A DNA stretch of 64,000 bases from Novosphingobium kunmingense (GCF_002813245.1 NZ_PHUF01000005.1:186001-250000), one strand, 5' to 3'; shown: positions 36,229-45,515, counted from the first letter of the stretch. Numbers and translations: made by a program. The notes: generated from the letters alone by a model not told the origin.

Positions 36229-36390
36229 ATGGGCCTGTTCAAAGCCGATCTGTACCGTTCCTTTGCCATCGGCTTCGTGCTGGGGGCGGCGGCACTCGTC
36301 GCGGGCACCAGCGCCTTTGCAGACGAACCGCAGGGCGGCATCGTGGCCGCGGCCCAAGCCGCCCCGGTCGTGGTCGACCACACCCGCTGA
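36229..36390 (+). CDS. Small secreted or membrane-attached hypothetical protein
   Basis: 53 residues. Residues 11-31 form a signal peptide or anchor (SFAIGFVLGAAALVAGTSAF, then ADEP at the cleavage region), and the mature part, rich in Ala and Val, is only ~22 residues. No clear ribosome binding site. It lies 53 bp upstream of the Zur gene on the same strand and may share its promoter, but nothing ties it to zinc. Could be a short periplasmic peptide; no function proposed. Confidence 0.5.
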   Translation: MGLFKADLYRSFAIGFVLGAAALVAGTSAFADEPQGGIVAAAQAAPVVVDHTR

Positions 36391-36442
36391 TCGCCGCTTC
36401 CGGCGCATTGCCCCGTGCGGGCCTGCGCTCTATATCCGCTGC

Positions 36443-36913
36443 ATGGCGGGACACCATCACCATCACGAACACAGCGGCGACAGCCTGATCGAAGCCGCGC
36501 GGGCCGAACTGGTCGACGCCGGCGAACAATGGACCGACATGCGCGGCGAAGTCTTCCAGGCGCTGATGGATCAGTCACGCCCGGCATCGGCCTATGACAT
36601 CGCCGAAGACGTGTCCAAGGCGCGCGGCAAGCGGGTCGCCGCAAATTCGGTCTACCGGATTCTCGACCTGTTCGTGAAGACCAACCTCGCGCGCCGGGTC
36701 GAAAGCGCCAACGCCTATGTCGCCAACCCGCACCCGGGATGCCGCCACGACTGCATCTTCCTGATCTGCGACAGCTGCGGCAAGGCCACCCACATCGACG
36801 ACGACCGTCTGACCGGTGCGCTGGTCAACGCCGCGCGCGAGGCGGGATTTGCCGATATCCGCCCGGTGGTCGAACTGCGCGGCCTGTGCGCCGAGTGCTC
36901 GGAAGATAGTTGA
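36443..36913 (+). CDS. zur: Fur-family regulator, probably Zur
   Basis: 156 residues. The N-terminus is MAGHHHHHEHSGDS, a natural histidine stretch, then the Fur winged helix (~15-85) with the Zur-like AANSVYRILDLFV recognition helix, and the zinc-structural pairs CDSCG and CAEC in the C-terminal part. The metal-sensing His cluster is in NPHPGCRHDC. It represses zinc-uptake genes when zinc is plentiful. No zinc transporter is visible in the window, so the assignment as Zur rests on sequence alone. Confidence 0.8.
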   Translation: MAGHHHHHEHSGDSLIEAARAELVDAGEQWTDMRGEVFQALMDQSRPASAYDIAEDVSKARGKRVAANSVYRILDLFVKTNLARRVESANAYVANPHPGCRHDCIFLICDSCGKATHIDDDRLTGALVNAAREAGFADIRPVVELRGLCAECSEDS

Positions 36914-36945
36914 GTGTCGCGCTCAGACCGGATGGCCCGACCGCA

Positions 36946-37332
36946 CTAACCGAACTGCGTCAGGCTCAGCAGGTTGCCGTCGGGATCGGTGAACCAGGCC
37001 ACCGCCGCGCCGCCCTGGGGCGAGCGCCAGATCCCGTCCGGACCCTGGCCGAAGCCTTCGTAGATCTTGAACTCGACGCCCTTGGCCTTGAGCGCGGCGA
37101 CGGTGGCGGCGATGTCCGACACGTGCCAGCCGAGCACCGTATGGCCGTGCGAGCGGTATCCTTCCACGGTGGTCAGCCGCATGGGGGTGCGGTTGCCGAG
37201 GTCGAAGGTCACCGCGTGCTCGTCCTCACCGAGCACGCGCAGACCCAGCACATGGGCGTAGAACGGCTTCGAGCGCGTCCGATCGGCGGTGATCACGAAG
37301 CCGAGCGGCTGGGCGGTGGCGGGAAGCGACAT
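36946..37332 (-). CDS. Glyoxalase/bleomycin-resistance-like (VOC) protein
   Basis: 128 residues, a single VOC domain: start SKPFYAHVLGLRVL, central HTVLGWHVSDI, and C-terminal WFTDPDGNLLSLTQ, which contributes the metal Glu/His region in catalytic members; here Asp-Pro-Asp-Gly-Asn. The start at 37332 is preceded by GGAG eight bases upstream. Substrate unknown. Lies between convergent zur and divergent dxs. Confidence 0.82.
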   Translation of the reverse strand: MSLPATAQPLGFVITADRTRSKPFYAHVLGLRVLGEDEHAVTFDLGNRTPMRLTTVEGYRSHGHTVLGWHVSDIAATVAALKAKGVEFKIYEGFGQGPDGIWRSPQGGAAVAWFTDPDGNLLSLTQFG

Positions 37333-37416
37333 GGACAATCTCCGAAAAGGGTTCGCGGGGCACACTTCCCCACGGTGCAATCGACACCCGTGTAGCAAGC
37401 GTGTAAGGCACTGGCC

Positions 37417-39339
37417 ATGAGCCAATCTTCGGCAACGCCGCTTCTCGACACGGTCGATACCCCTACCGATCTGCGCCGCCTCAAGCCTGCCCAGCTGCGC
37501 CAGCTGGCCGATGAACTGCGCGCCGACATGCTCTCCGCGGTCGGCCAGACCGGTGGCCATCTCGGCTCGGGTCTGGGCGTGGTCGAACTGACCGTCGCGA
37601 TCCACTACGTGTTCAACACGCCCGACGACCGGCTTATCTGGGACGTCGGCCACCAGGCCTATCCGCACAAGATCCTGACCGGACGGCGCAGCCGGATGAC
37701 CACGCTGCGCCAGGGCGGGGGCCTGTCGGGCTTCACCAAGCGCAGCGAAAGCGAATACGACCCCTTCGGCGCGGCGCACAGCTCGACCTCGATCTCGGCG
37801 GCGCTGGGCTTTGCCGTTGCCAACAAGCTGTCCGACCGCCCGGGGCGCGGCATTGCCGTGATCGGCGACGGCGCGATGAGCGCGGGGATGGCCTACGAGG
37901 CGATGAACAACGCCGAGCAGGCCGGCAACCGCCTGGTCGTGATCCTCAACGACAACGACATGTCGATCGCGCCGCCGGTCGGCGGGCTGTCGGCCTACCT
38001 CGCCAAGCTGGTTTCCTCGCGCCCGTTTCTGTCGCTGCGCGAAATGGCGCGCCGGTTTTCGCGGCACCTCCCCGAACCGCTGCACAAGGCAGCGAGGAAG
38101 ACCGACGAGTTCGCGCGCGGCATGGCCATGGGCGGCACCCTGTTCGAGGAACTGGGCTTCTACTATGTTGGCCCGATCGACGGTCACAACCTCGACCAGC
38201 TGATCCCGATCCTGGAAAACGTCCGCGATGCCGAGGTGGGGCCGTGTCTGGTCCATGTCGTCACGCAGAAGGGCAAGGGTTATGCCCCGGCCGAAGCGGC
38301 GGCCGACAAGTACCACGGCGTCCAGAAGTTCGACGTGATCACCGGCCAGCAGGTCAAGGCCGCGCCCGGCGCGCCGGCCTACCAGAACGTTTTCGGCGAG
38401 ACCCTGGCCAAGCTGGCCGACAGCGATCCCACGATCTGCGCGATCACCGCCGCGATGCCGAGCGGCACCGGGGTGGACAAGTTCGCCAAGGCGCACCCCG
38501 ACCGGTCGTTCGACGTCGGCATCGCCGAACAGCATGCGGTGACCTTTGCCGCCGGTCTGGCCGCGCAGGGCATGCGCCCGTTCTGCGCGATCTATTCGAC
38601 CTTCCTCCAGCGCGCCTACGACCAGGTGGTCCACGATGTCGCGATCCAGAACCTGCCGGTCCGCTTCGCGATCGATCGCGCGGGCCTGGTCGGTGCGGAC
38701 GGAGCGACACACGCCGGGTCGTTCGACATCACCTATCTCGCCAGCCTGCCCAACATGGTGGTCATGGCTGCGGCGGACGAGGCGGAACTGGTCCACATGA
38801 CCTACACCGCCGCGCTTCACGACAGCGGTCCGATCGCCTTCCGCTATCCGCGCGGCAACGGCACCGGCGTCGCCTTGCCGGACGTTCCGGAGCGACTGGA
38901 AATCGGCAAGGGCCGCGTGGTTCGCCACGGCAGCAAGGTCGCCATCCTCTCGCTCGGCACCCGCCTCGCCGAAGCGATGAAGGCGGCCGACCAGCTCGAG
39001 GCGAAGGGACTGTCGACGACGGTTGCCGACCTGCGCTTTGCCAAGCCGCTCGACACCGCCCTGATCCGCCAGTTGATGGCGACGCACGAGGTCGTCCTTA
39101 CGGTCGAGGAAGGGAGCATCGGCGGGCTCGGCGCGCACGTCCTCACCATGGCGAGCGACGAGGGGCTGACCGATGCCGGCCTCAAGATCCGCACCCTGCG
39201 CCTGCCGGATAGCTTCCAGGACCACGATTCCCCCGACAAGCAATACGACGCCGCCGGCCTCAACGCCCCGCAGATCGTCGATGCGGTGCTGAAGGCCCTG
39301 CGCCACAACAGCGCGGGCGTGGAAGAGGCGCGGGCCTAG
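37417..39339 (+). CDS. dxs: 1-Deoxy-D-xylulose-5-phosphate synthase
   Basis: 640 residues. Thiamine-diphosphate-binding motif [17 protein letters not shown] with LNDNDMS, the catalytic [23 protein letters not shown] segment (histidine in AAHS), and the pyrimidine-domain Glu in [15 protein letters not shown]. It condenses pyruvate and glyceraldehyde-3-phosphate and commits to the MEP isoprenoid pathway. ATG at 37417 with AAGG upstream. Convergent with nnrU without a visible terminator. Confidence 0.97.
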   Translation: MSQSSATPLLDTVDTPTDLRRLKPAQLRQLADELRADMLSAVGQTGGHLGSGLGVVELTVAIHYVFNTPDDRLIWDVGHQAYPHKILTGRRSRMTTLRQGGGLSGFTKRSESEYDPFGAAHSSTSISAALGFAVANKLSDRPGRGIAVIGDGAMSAGMAYEAMNNAEQAGNRLVVILNDNDMSIAPPVGGLSAYLAKLVSSRPFLSLREMARRFSRHLPEPLHKAARKTDEFARGMAMGGTLFEELGFYYVGPIDGHNLDQLIPILENVRDAEVGPCLVHVVTQKGKGYAPAEAAADKYHGVQKFDVITGQQVKAAPGAPAYQNVFGETLAKLADSDPTICAITAAMPSGTGVDKFAKAHPDRSFDVGIAEQHAVTFAAGLAAQGMRPFCAIYSTFLQRAYDQVVHDVAIQNLPVRFAIDRAGLVGADGATHAGSFDITYLASLPNMVVMAAADEAELVHMTYTAALHDSGPIAFRYPRGNGTGVALPDVPERLEIGKGRVVRHGSKVAILSLGTRLAEAMKAADQLEAKGLSTTVADLRFAKPLDTALIRQLMATHEVVLTVEEGSIGGLGAHVLTMASDEGLTDAGLKIRTLRLPDSFQDHDSPDKQYDAAGLNAPQIVDAVLKALRHNSAGVEEARA

Positions 39340-39340
39340 C

Positions 39341-40024
39341 TCAGCCGATCCACCGCCAGACCCCGGCCGGCAGGCCGATCAGCCAGCCGTGGGCCCAGGT
39401 GGCGGCGAGCCACAGCGCGGTGCCGGCGAGCCACGGCACGGCGCCGGCCTTCGCCAGCCCGCCGAGGCGCGGGGCGTAGCTGGTGCGGCTTTCCCAGCCC
39501 TGCCAGGCGGCGCCCATCAGCACGGCCTTCTTGCCGTCCTGCAGCCGCGAGCCGATCAGGGCGAGTGCGGCCATGGCAAGGCTCAGCACGATGACGCGCG
39601 GGGTGGGGCTGACCAGCACGTGGGCCGCGCTCCACAGCGCGAAGGACCACATCATCGGGTGGCGGGTAACATGGAACACGCCGTGCGGGCCGCGCCGTGC
39701 AAGGTCGTCCGCACCGGGTGCGGGAAGCGCCGGATTGCCGGCGAAGGACCCGGCCAGCAGAACCGAAGCGACCAACATGATCACGCTCGCAAGTATCCAG
39801 GGCGCGTCGCCTTGGCCGTTCCAAAGCGCGCCGCCCGGATCGGCGGCGCGGAAGGCCACGATCACCCAGGCGAAGGTCGCCAGCGCGACGAGCGAATAGA
39901 GTGCCTGAAAGCCGGTCGGTCCGGCCGCCTTGACCAGCGGTGCGCGCAGCGGATGCGACAGGGCGAAATGCGTGCCGACAAAGGCCAGGTTGGCCCCGAT
40001 CAGCGCGGCCAGCGATTGGTCCAC
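39341..40024 (-). CDS. NnrU-family membrane protein
   Basis: About 227 residues with five or six membrane helices. Family marks: THFALSHP near the N-terminus and the FHVTRHPMMWSFALWS run at ~127-142. In the denitrifiers where it was named, NnrU is linked to nitric-oxide metabolism; the same fold contains isoprenylcysteine-methyltransferase relatives. I prefer the GTG at 40024, which has GGGGAG seven bases upstream; an ATG at 40039 without such a site is the alternative and would add five residues. Confidence 0.82.
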   Translation of the reverse strand: MDQSLAALIGANLAFVGTHFALSHPLRAPLVKAAGPTGFQALYSLVALATFAWVIVAFRAADPGGALWNGQGDAPWILASVIMLVASVLLAGSFAGNPALPAPGADDLARRGPHGVFHVTRHPMMWSFALWSAAHVLVSPTPRVIVLSLAMAALALIGSRLQDGKKAVLMGAAWQGWESRTSYAPRLGGLAKAGAVPWLAGTALWLAATWAHGWLIGLPAGVWRWIG

Positions 40025-40039
40025 GGTCCGTCTCCCCAT

Positions 40040-40054
40040 GTTAACGTCGTTAAC
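40040..40054. promoter_or_regulatory. 15-bp palindrome upstream of nnrU
   Basis: GTTAAC GTC GTTAAC, two copies of the palindrome GTTAAC, placed immediately upstream of the nnrU ATG. It may be an operator or part of the promoter; the AT-rich composition stands out in this GC-rich sequence. Confidence 0.35.
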
Positions 40055-40092
40055 AAGGCGAGACCTATCACATCCGGTCGCGCTGGCAAGAC

Positions 40093-41382
40093 CTACCAGT
40101 CGTAGGCCTTGGGCAGCGATCCTTCCTGCGGCGTCAGATAGCGGTCGCGCAGGCGGCTCTGGTGGGTCTGCAGCGGCTGTTCGACCCCGTCGATGAACAC
40201 CTTGACCACTCCGCTCGTCACCTCGAGCGGGTCGCCGCTCCAGATCACCACGTCACCGGCGCGGCCTGCGCGCAGCGATCCGATCCTGTCGCCCAGGCCC
40301 AGCGCCTCGGCCGGGCCCGAACTGATCGCGGCAAAGGCCTTGTCCCAGGTCAGACCGATCGCGCGCGGCACCCGCGTCAGCGCGACGAGGTTGCCGCCGT
40401 ATTGCGCCAGCGTCGGCGAATTGCCGTCGAGCTTGCCGACCGCGACCCGGACCCCGGCGGCGGCCATGCGGCCCATGTTCGACTGCGTAGCGCCCAGGGT
40501 CTCGAACTGGTCAGGAAGATCGTTGAGCGGGTCGGCGAAAACGGGCACCCCGGCCGCGGCGAGGTCGGCGCTGGCCAGCCATCCCTCGGCCGCGCCGACG
40601 ATGCCCAGCTTCAGGGCGGGGAAATCCGTCTTGAGCGACAGGATCGCCCGGATGTCGGCGGCTCGCTCGGCGTGGACCAGCAGCGTCTGGCGCCCGGTGA
40701 CGACCGGCACCAGCGCGGCGGCATCGCGGCGGGTCAGCAGCACGTCGTCGCGCCGCGGTCCGGTGGGGGCGAGCGCGATCTCGCGCGCTTCGTCGAGCGC
40801 GTTGCGCAGCACCGAATAGGTCGAGCTGCGGCTGCCACCGGCAAGGCGGGCGCCGGCTTCGCCCATCTCGACATACTGGAAGGCGCGCGCCGCGGTGATC
40901 GGCCGCGGATCGCTGCCCAGATCGATGACCGCGCCCTGGCCGCCGAAGATCGCATCGGTGCCGAGCGGCGCGACGAAGGCGCGGGTCACGCCGTTGGCGC
41001 GGGCCACGGCGATCGGCTGGGCCGCCGGGTTGATCGCCGCCGAAATGTCGAGCGCGGCGTTGAACGGCGATTTCGCCGCGCCGCTGTCGTTGCTGGCATC
41101 GACCGCGCCGACGTCGACCAGGCCGAGATCGGTGATCGCCAGCACCAGTCCGGGGGTCACCCACTTGCCGCCCGCATCGACGACCTTGACGCCCGGCGGC
41201 ACGGCGACGCCGGCCCCGGCGGCGACGACCTTGCCCGCGCGGACGACGACGGTTCCGCCGTCGATCGGCGCGGTGCCGTCACCGATGACCAGCCGCGCGT
41301 TGGTGATCGCCATATCCTGCGCCTGCGCGGCAGTGCCGGCGAGCAGTGCGGCGGCAAGGCTCAAGCCCAGACGGCGGATCAT
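40093..41382 (-). CDS. Amidohydrolase-like protein lacking the HxH metal motif
   Basis: 429 residues. Signal peptide (LGLSLAAALLAGTAAQAQ), then the amidohydrolase composite fold: strand-rich ends (ITNARLVIGDGTAPIDGGT and the C-terminal IGSLRAGRAGDVVIWSGDP) around a barrel. The usual beta-1 motif xHxH after TPG is replaced by TPGLVLAITDLGLVD, so two metal ligands are lost; other His and Asp are also few. It is probably catalytically altered, or a partner of the neighbouring complete amidohydrolase, with which it overlaps by four bases. Export to the periplasm is predicted. Confidence 0.8.
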   Translation of the reverse strand: MIRRLGLSLAAALLAGTAAQAQDMAITNARLVIGDGTAPIDGGTVVVRAGKVVAAGAGVAVPPGVKVVDAGGKWVTPGLVLAITDLGLVDVGAVDASNDSGAAKSPFNAALDISAAINPAAQPIAVARANGVTRAFVAPLGTDAIFGGQGAVIDLGSDPRPITAARAFQYVEMGEAGARLAGGSRSSTYSVLRNALDEAREIALAPTGPRRDDVLLTRRDAAALVPVVTGRQTLLVHAERAADIRAILSLKTDFPALKLGIVGAAEGWLASADLAAAGVPVFADPLNDLPDQFETLGATQSNMGRMAAAGVRVAVGKLDGNSPTLAQYGGNLVALTRVPRAIGLTWDKAFAAISSGPAEALGLGDRIGSLRAGRAGDVVIWSGDPLEVTSGVVKVFIDGVEQPLQTHQSRLRDRYLTPQEGSLPKAYDW

Positions 41383-42797
41383 TTCACGTCTCCTTCACCG
41401 ACCTGGCCCAGTTCGAAGTCGGCCACCGGACGGCGCTTGGAGTCCATCGCGTCGAACAGCAATGCGCCGTCGACCCAGACCTTCTCGGGGCGGCTGTAGC
41501 TCGACAGCGGATTGCCGTTCCACAGCACCATGTCGCCCATCTTGCCGGGCTCGAGGCTGCCGGTAAGCTTTTCGACGCCTATCGCCTTGGCCGGGTTCAG
41601 CGTGAACCAGCGCACCACTTCCTCGTCGGAAATCGCGATCCCGGCGCGCGCGGCCGAGCCTTGCGCCTTGGCCGCCTCCTGGTTGAGGCGCTGGATGCCG
41701 TTCTTGTCGTCCGAATGGATCACCACGCAGGCCCCGGCCTTGTAGAGGATGCCCGCGTTTTCCGGCACCGCGTCGTAGCTTTCCATCTTGAAGCCCCACC
41801 AGTCGGCCCAGATCGCGCTGCACACGTCGTTGGCCTTGAGCAGGTCGCCGATCTTGTAGGCCTCGACCGCGTGGTGGAAGGCGGCGACCTTGTAGCCGGC
41901 CTCCTTGGCCATATCGAGGACGAGCGCCATCTCGTCGGCGCGGTAGCAGTGGTTCTGGACGAGGATCTCGCCGTCGAGCACGCCGGCCAGCGTTTCCATC
42001 GCGATGTCGCGGGTCTCGAGCTTTCCGGCCTCACGCTTGGCGCGGTATTCCTTGGCCTTGATCCACATCGCGCGGTTGGCGGCCATGTTGCCCATCCGCG
42101 TCGAGGGGAGCTGGCCCTTGCCGCCATAGACCCGCTTGGGGTTCTCGCCGCAGGCCATCTTCATGCTGTAGGGCGCGCCGGGGAACTTCATCCCCTGCGG
42201 CGTGCGGGCATAGACGTTCTTCAGCGTCACCGAGCGTCCACCGACGAGATTGGCGGAACCGGGCAGGATCTGCAGGCTGGTCACCCCGCCGTTCGCCAGC
42301 GCACGGGCAAAACCGGGGTCCTGCGGCCAGACCGAATGCTCGGCCCAGACCTGCGGCGTGGCCGGCGCGGTCGCCTCGTTGCCGTCGGAATGCGAATCGA
42401 CCGCCGGGCTGGGATAGACGCCCAGATGGCTGTGCGCGTCGATCACGCCGGGGGTGACGAACTTGCCGCGGCCGTCGATCCGCACCGCATCGGCCGGCAC
42501 GTCGAGATCGGCCAGCGCGCCGCCGACGCCCGCGACCTTGCCATCGCGCAACAGCACGACGCCATTGTCGATCCGCTTGCCCGTGCCGTCAAACACGGTG
42601 GCGCCGGTGATCAGGGTCGTGTGACCGGGATAGGGCCGGTAGGTGCTGGGGAAGGGGTTCTTGTCGAAATCGCGCGCGGCGCTTGCTGCGGCGTTTTCGT
42701 CCTTGTCCTTCTTGTCCCTGGCGCCGGCGGGCGCAAGGGCGATAGCCAGGCTGAGCGCCACGAAGGCGCCCAGCCGGTCCGGCCGAACCGATGTCAT
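41379..42797 (-). CDS. Secreted amidohydrolase (metal-dependent, imidazolonepropionase/prolidase-like)
   Basis: 472 residues. Signal peptide (LGAFVALSLAIALAPAGA). Metal ligands VIDAHSHLGVYP (HxH), NHCYRADEM (His), FHHAVEAYK (His), and HSDDKNGI (Asp) make a complete amidohydrolase site. The upstream transporter gene of the same operon is a peptide importer, so it may release amino acids from peptides, but other cyclic amides are possible. It precedes the degenerate paralog. Confidence 0.85.
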   Translation of the reverse strand: MTSVRPDRLGAFVALSLAIALAPAGARDKKDKDENAAASAARDFDKNPFPSTYRPYPGHTTLITGATVFDGTGKRIDNGVVLLRDGKVAGVGGALADLDVPADAVRIDGRGKFVTPGVIDAHSHLGVYPSPAVDSHSDGNEATAPATPQVWAEHSVWPQDPGFARALANGGVTSLQILPGSANLVGGRSVTLKNVYARTPQGMKFPGAPYSMKMACGENPKRVYGGKGQLPSTRMGNMAANRAMWIKAKEYRAKREAGKLETRDIAMETLAGVLDGEILVQNHCYRADEMALVLDMAKEAGYKVAAFHHAVEAYKIGDLLKANDVCSAIWADWWGFKMESYDAVPENAGILYKAGACVVIHSDDKNGIQRLNQEAAKAQGSAARAGIAISDEEVVRWFTLNPAKAIGVEKLTGSLEPGKMGDMVLWNGNPLSSYSRPEKVWVDGALLFDAMDSKRRPVADFELGQVGEGDVK

Positions 42798-42829
42798 GTC
42801 AGATGCTCCCCGTTATGCGTTCGTAGCGG

Positions 42830-44461
42830 TCAGTTGCGCGGCAAGGATCCGGTCGTCGCCTCGCCCTCGCCGCCGCCATAGACGCGGGCCTGTTCGTCCG
42901 GTGTCACGCGGTCGTCGAGCGTGTCGAGGTGCATCCAGCGCTTCACGAAGGGCGAGACCAACAGCACCACGACGCTGACCCCGATCGCGATCCAGCCGAT
43001 CTTGGCGTAGATCTCGAGCACCAGTTCCTTGCTCATCTCGCCGCCTTCGCCGCCGGTCGCCTCGCCGATCTTGCCGGCCACGAAGTTGCCGACCGCGGTC
43101 ATGTAGAACCAGGCACCCATGACGAAGCTGGCAAGGTGCAGCGGGGCCAGGCGCGCCATGGCCGACAGCCCGACCGGCGAAAGGCAGAGTTCGCCCGTGG
43201 TCTGCAGCAGATAGATCAGGAAGACGAAGATCACCGGGGTGAGCACCTCGGGGCCGACGCTGTTGGCGCCCCAGACGAAAACCAGGAACGACAGCCCGAC
43301 CTGGGTCAGGGCAAGGCCGAACTTGGCCGGGGCCGACGGTTCGAGCCCCTTGCGGCCCAGCCATTGCCATAGCGCGGCGAACAGCGGCGCGAGCAGCACG
43401 ATGTAGATCGGGTTGATCGACTGGAACAGGCTGGTCGGCACCCCGCCCTTGTCGACGTAGCGGTCGGTATAGAGGTTGAGGCTGCCGCCGGCCTGCTCGA
43501 ACAGGCCCCAGAACAGCGGGTTCAGCGCGATCAGGAACAGCATGGCGAAAATACGCTCGCGCCCTTCCTTGGGCAGCTTGAAGGCCTCCAGCAGGGTGTA
43601 GCCGAGCATGGCCAGGCCCGAGACGATCAGCAGGTTCTGGATGACGCTCTGATACTGGATCAGGCCCCAGCACACCGCGACCGCGCCCACGCCGATGGCA
43701 TAGAGCGAGAACTCGCGGCTCCTGGCCAGCGCTGCCGGCGGCTCGCCACGCCCCTTCAGGGCCGGCTTGCCGATCACGAAGATGATCAGGCCGATGATCA
43801 TGCCGATGCCGGCCATGCCGAAGCCATAGGCCCAGCCGATCGTTTCGCCGAGGTAGCCCACCAGGATCGTGCCCAGCGCAGCGCCCACGTTCACGCCCAT
43901 GTAGAAGATCGTATAAGCGGCGTCGCGGCGGGTGTCCTTCATGCCATAGAGCTGGCCGACGATCACCGAGATGTTCGCCTTGAGGAAGCCCGAGCCGACG
44001 ATGATGAAGGCCAGCGCGGCCCAGAACACGTTGATCGCCGGGTTGTTCTGGCCCAGCGCGGGATTGCCCTCGACCGCCATCAGGCCGTGGCCGATCGCCA
44101 GCAGCACGCCGCCGAAGAACACCGCCTTGCGCTGCCCCAGGTAGCGGTCGGCGAGGATTCCGCCGAGCACCGGCGTGATGTAGACCAGGGCGCCGTAGGC
44201 GCCGTAGATCAGGTTGGCCTTGCCGTCGTCGAACAGCCAGTGCTTGGTCAGGTAGAGCACCAGCAGCGCACGCATGCCGTAATAGGAGAAGCGCTCCCAC
44301 ATTTCGGCGTAAAACAGCACGAACAGGCCGCGCGGATGGGCGGCGAACTCGTCGCTCTTGCGGGCTGCGATCATCCCGCCCACTGCCAGTACGGCAAAGA
44401 GGCAGACCGCGGCGATGGCTGCAATCCAGTCGCCTTCGGTCCAGGTGGCCATATCCTTCAT
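42830..44461 (-). CDS. POT-family proton-coupled peptide transporter
   Basis: About 543 residues with twelve or more membrane helices. The POT signature EMWERFSYYGMRALLVLYL holds the ExxERFxYY motif needed for proton coupling; FYMGVNVGAALGTILVGYL is the second PTR2 motif. The ATG at 44461 has AAGGGA nine bases upstream; an ATG at 44512 has none. First gene of an operon with two exported amidohydrolases. Imports di- and tripeptides. Confidence 0.9.
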   Translation of the reverse strand: MKDMATWTEGDWIAAIAAVCLFAVLAVGGMIAARKSDEFAAHPRGLFVLFYAEMWERFSYYGMRALLVLYLTKHWLFDDGKANLIYGAYGALVYITPVLGGILADRYLGQRKAVFFGGVLLAIGHGLMAVEGNPALGQNNPAINVFWAALAFIIVGSGFLKANISVIVGQLYGMKDTRRDAAYTIFYMGVNVGAALGTILVGYLGETIGWAYGFGMAGIGMIIGLIIFVIGKPALKGRGEPPAALARSREFSLYAIGVGAVAVCWGLIQYQSVIQNLLIVSGLAMLGYTLLEAFKLPKEGRERIFAMLFLIALNPLFWGLFEQAGGSLNLYTDRYVDKGGVPTSLFQSINPIYIVLLAPLFAALWQWLGRKGLEPSAPAKFGLALTQVGLSFLVFVWGANSVGPEVLTPVIFVFLIYLLQTTGELCLSPVGLSAMARLAPLHLASFVMGAWFYMTAVGNFVAGKIGEATGGEGGEMSKELVLEIYAKIGWIAIGVSVVVLLVSPFVKRWMHLDTLDDRVTPDEQARVYGGGEGEATTGSLPRN

Positions 44462-44584
44462 CAATGCGATCCCTTGTCCCTGGGCTGCGGCCTGTCTGAG
44501 GCCTGCAATCATGGCGCGGGAGACTAGCCACGATTTTGCGGCTGTGAAGGGAAATTCGCCGCGAGTTTACGATTATTGCTATTC

Positions 44585-44626
44585 CTTGTGACAAGTGCAT
44601 GACGCTTGCCTGCCGCGCTGTATTAT
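44585..44626. promoter_or_regulatory. Palindrome and -10 element upstream of the GntR gene
   Basis: CTTGTGACAAG (44585-44595) is a perfect 11-bp palindrome; TATTAT (44621-44626) is a good -10 only about 15 bp before the GntR ATG, so the transcript would be nearly leaderless. The palindrome lies between the GntR gene and the divergent POT operon and may be the regulator's operator for both. Confidence 0.4.
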
Positions 44627-44640
44627 GGCAGTCAGTCACC

Positions 44641-44985
44641 ATGGCACCCAGCGGCAGACCCGTTTACCTCAAGCTGCGCGACATTATCGCCGCGGCAATC
44701 ATCGACGGGACTTACCCTGAAGGCGCGATGCTGCCGTCGGTCCGCAGCTTTGCCGCCGACCAGGGCGCCAACCCGTTGACCGTGGCCAAGGCCTATCAGC
44801 AGTTCCAGCTCGACGGGCTGGTCGAAGTGCAGCGCGGGGTCGGCATGTACGTCGCGCGCGGAGCAGCCGAACGGCTGCGCAACAGCGAACGCGATCTCTT
44901 CCTGGCGGAGGAATGGCCGGCGCTGCGCCGGCGGATCGGCCGGCTGGGCCTTTCGGTGGACGATCTGCTAAAAGAAAACGTCTAG
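44641..44985 (+). CDS. GntR-family regulator (YtrA subfamily)
   Basis: 114 residues from the ATG at 44641 (an ATG at 44599 is less likely). N-terminal winged helix with LKLRDIIAAAIIDGTYPEGAML and PLTVAKAYQQFQLDGLVEVQRGVGMYV, the typical GntR wing, then a short helical tail of ~35 residues without effector domain, as in YtrA. It is divergent from the POT/amidohydrolase operon, a possible target, with ihfB following on the same strand after 143 bp. Ligand unknown; YtrA-types are usually dimers. Confidence 0.85.
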   Translation: MAPSGRPVYLKLRDIIAAAIIDGTYPEGAMLPSVRSFAADQGANPLTVAKAYQQFQLDGLVEVQRGVGMYVARGAAERLRNSERDLFLAEEWPALRRRIGRLGLSVDDLLKENV

Positions 44986-45128
44986 GAATCGATAGTTACG
45001 CATTGCGCACTTTGACACGGTCTGTCATTGTCCGTCGTGCAGTGCCGCTTTATCCGGGTCGGGGGTAGCGCCGCAAATACTGCAGACGCATTTTGCGTAC
45101 GGGCATCATCTCCCGGGGAGGGCGTGCG

Positions 45129-45410
45129 ATGATCAGATCCGAATTGCTGGCCGAGCTGGCCAGGGAAAACCCCGGCCTGAAGGCCGACGAAATCGAAAAG
45201 GTCGTGAACGTCTTCTTTGACGAGATCGCGGGCCGGCTGGCCAAGGGCGGCCGGGTGGAACTGCGCGGCTTCGGCTCGTTCTCGACGCGGGAGCGCGACG
45301 CCCGCAAGGGGCGCAATCCGCGCACCGGCGAAAGCGTCGACGTGCCGGGCAAGCACGTGCCCTATTTCAAGCCCGGCAAGGAAATGCGCGCGCGGCTCAA
45401 CACCGATTGA
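45129..45410 (+). CDS. ihfB: Integration host factor subunit beta
   Basis: 93 residues, start ATG after GGGGAGGG. The HU/IHF fold is complete: [35 protein letters not shown] and the Arg-rich arm [23 protein letters not shown], then KEMRARLN. The RNPRTGE with [12 protein letters not shown] pattern is that of IHF beta rather than HU. It bends DNA at specific sites as a heterodimer with IHF alpha, encoded elsewhere. Confidence 0.93.
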   Translation: MIRSELLAELARENPGLKADEIEKVVNVFFDEIAGRLAKGGRVELRGFGSFSTRERDARKGRNPRTGESVDVPGKHVPYFKPGKEMRARLNTD

Positions 45411-45416
45411 CGCGAT

Positions 45417-45436
45417 CCTAGGGCACTCTGCCTAGG
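45417..45436. repeat. CCTAGG inverted repeat after ihfB
   Basis: CCTAGG at 45417-45422 and 45431-45436 around GCACTCTG can form a 6-bp stem, seven bases after the ihfB stop. No T run follows, so it is a weak candidate terminator or simple repeat. Confidence 0.35.
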
Positions 45437-45515
45437 TCCGGCTAACCAACCGGTCAACGTGGTCGATTTAGTCTTCGGTTCCAGCGGCTTGCCTGCCGCG
45501 ACTGGAGAATGAACC

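Noticed and set aside
36443..36475. Histidine stretch as a cloning tag
   Set aside because: Codons vary (CAC, CAT) and surroundings are native; no vector sequence is present.
45012..45040. TTGACA upstream of ihfB as a promoter -35
   Set aside because: No acceptable -10 at 16-18 bp spacing.
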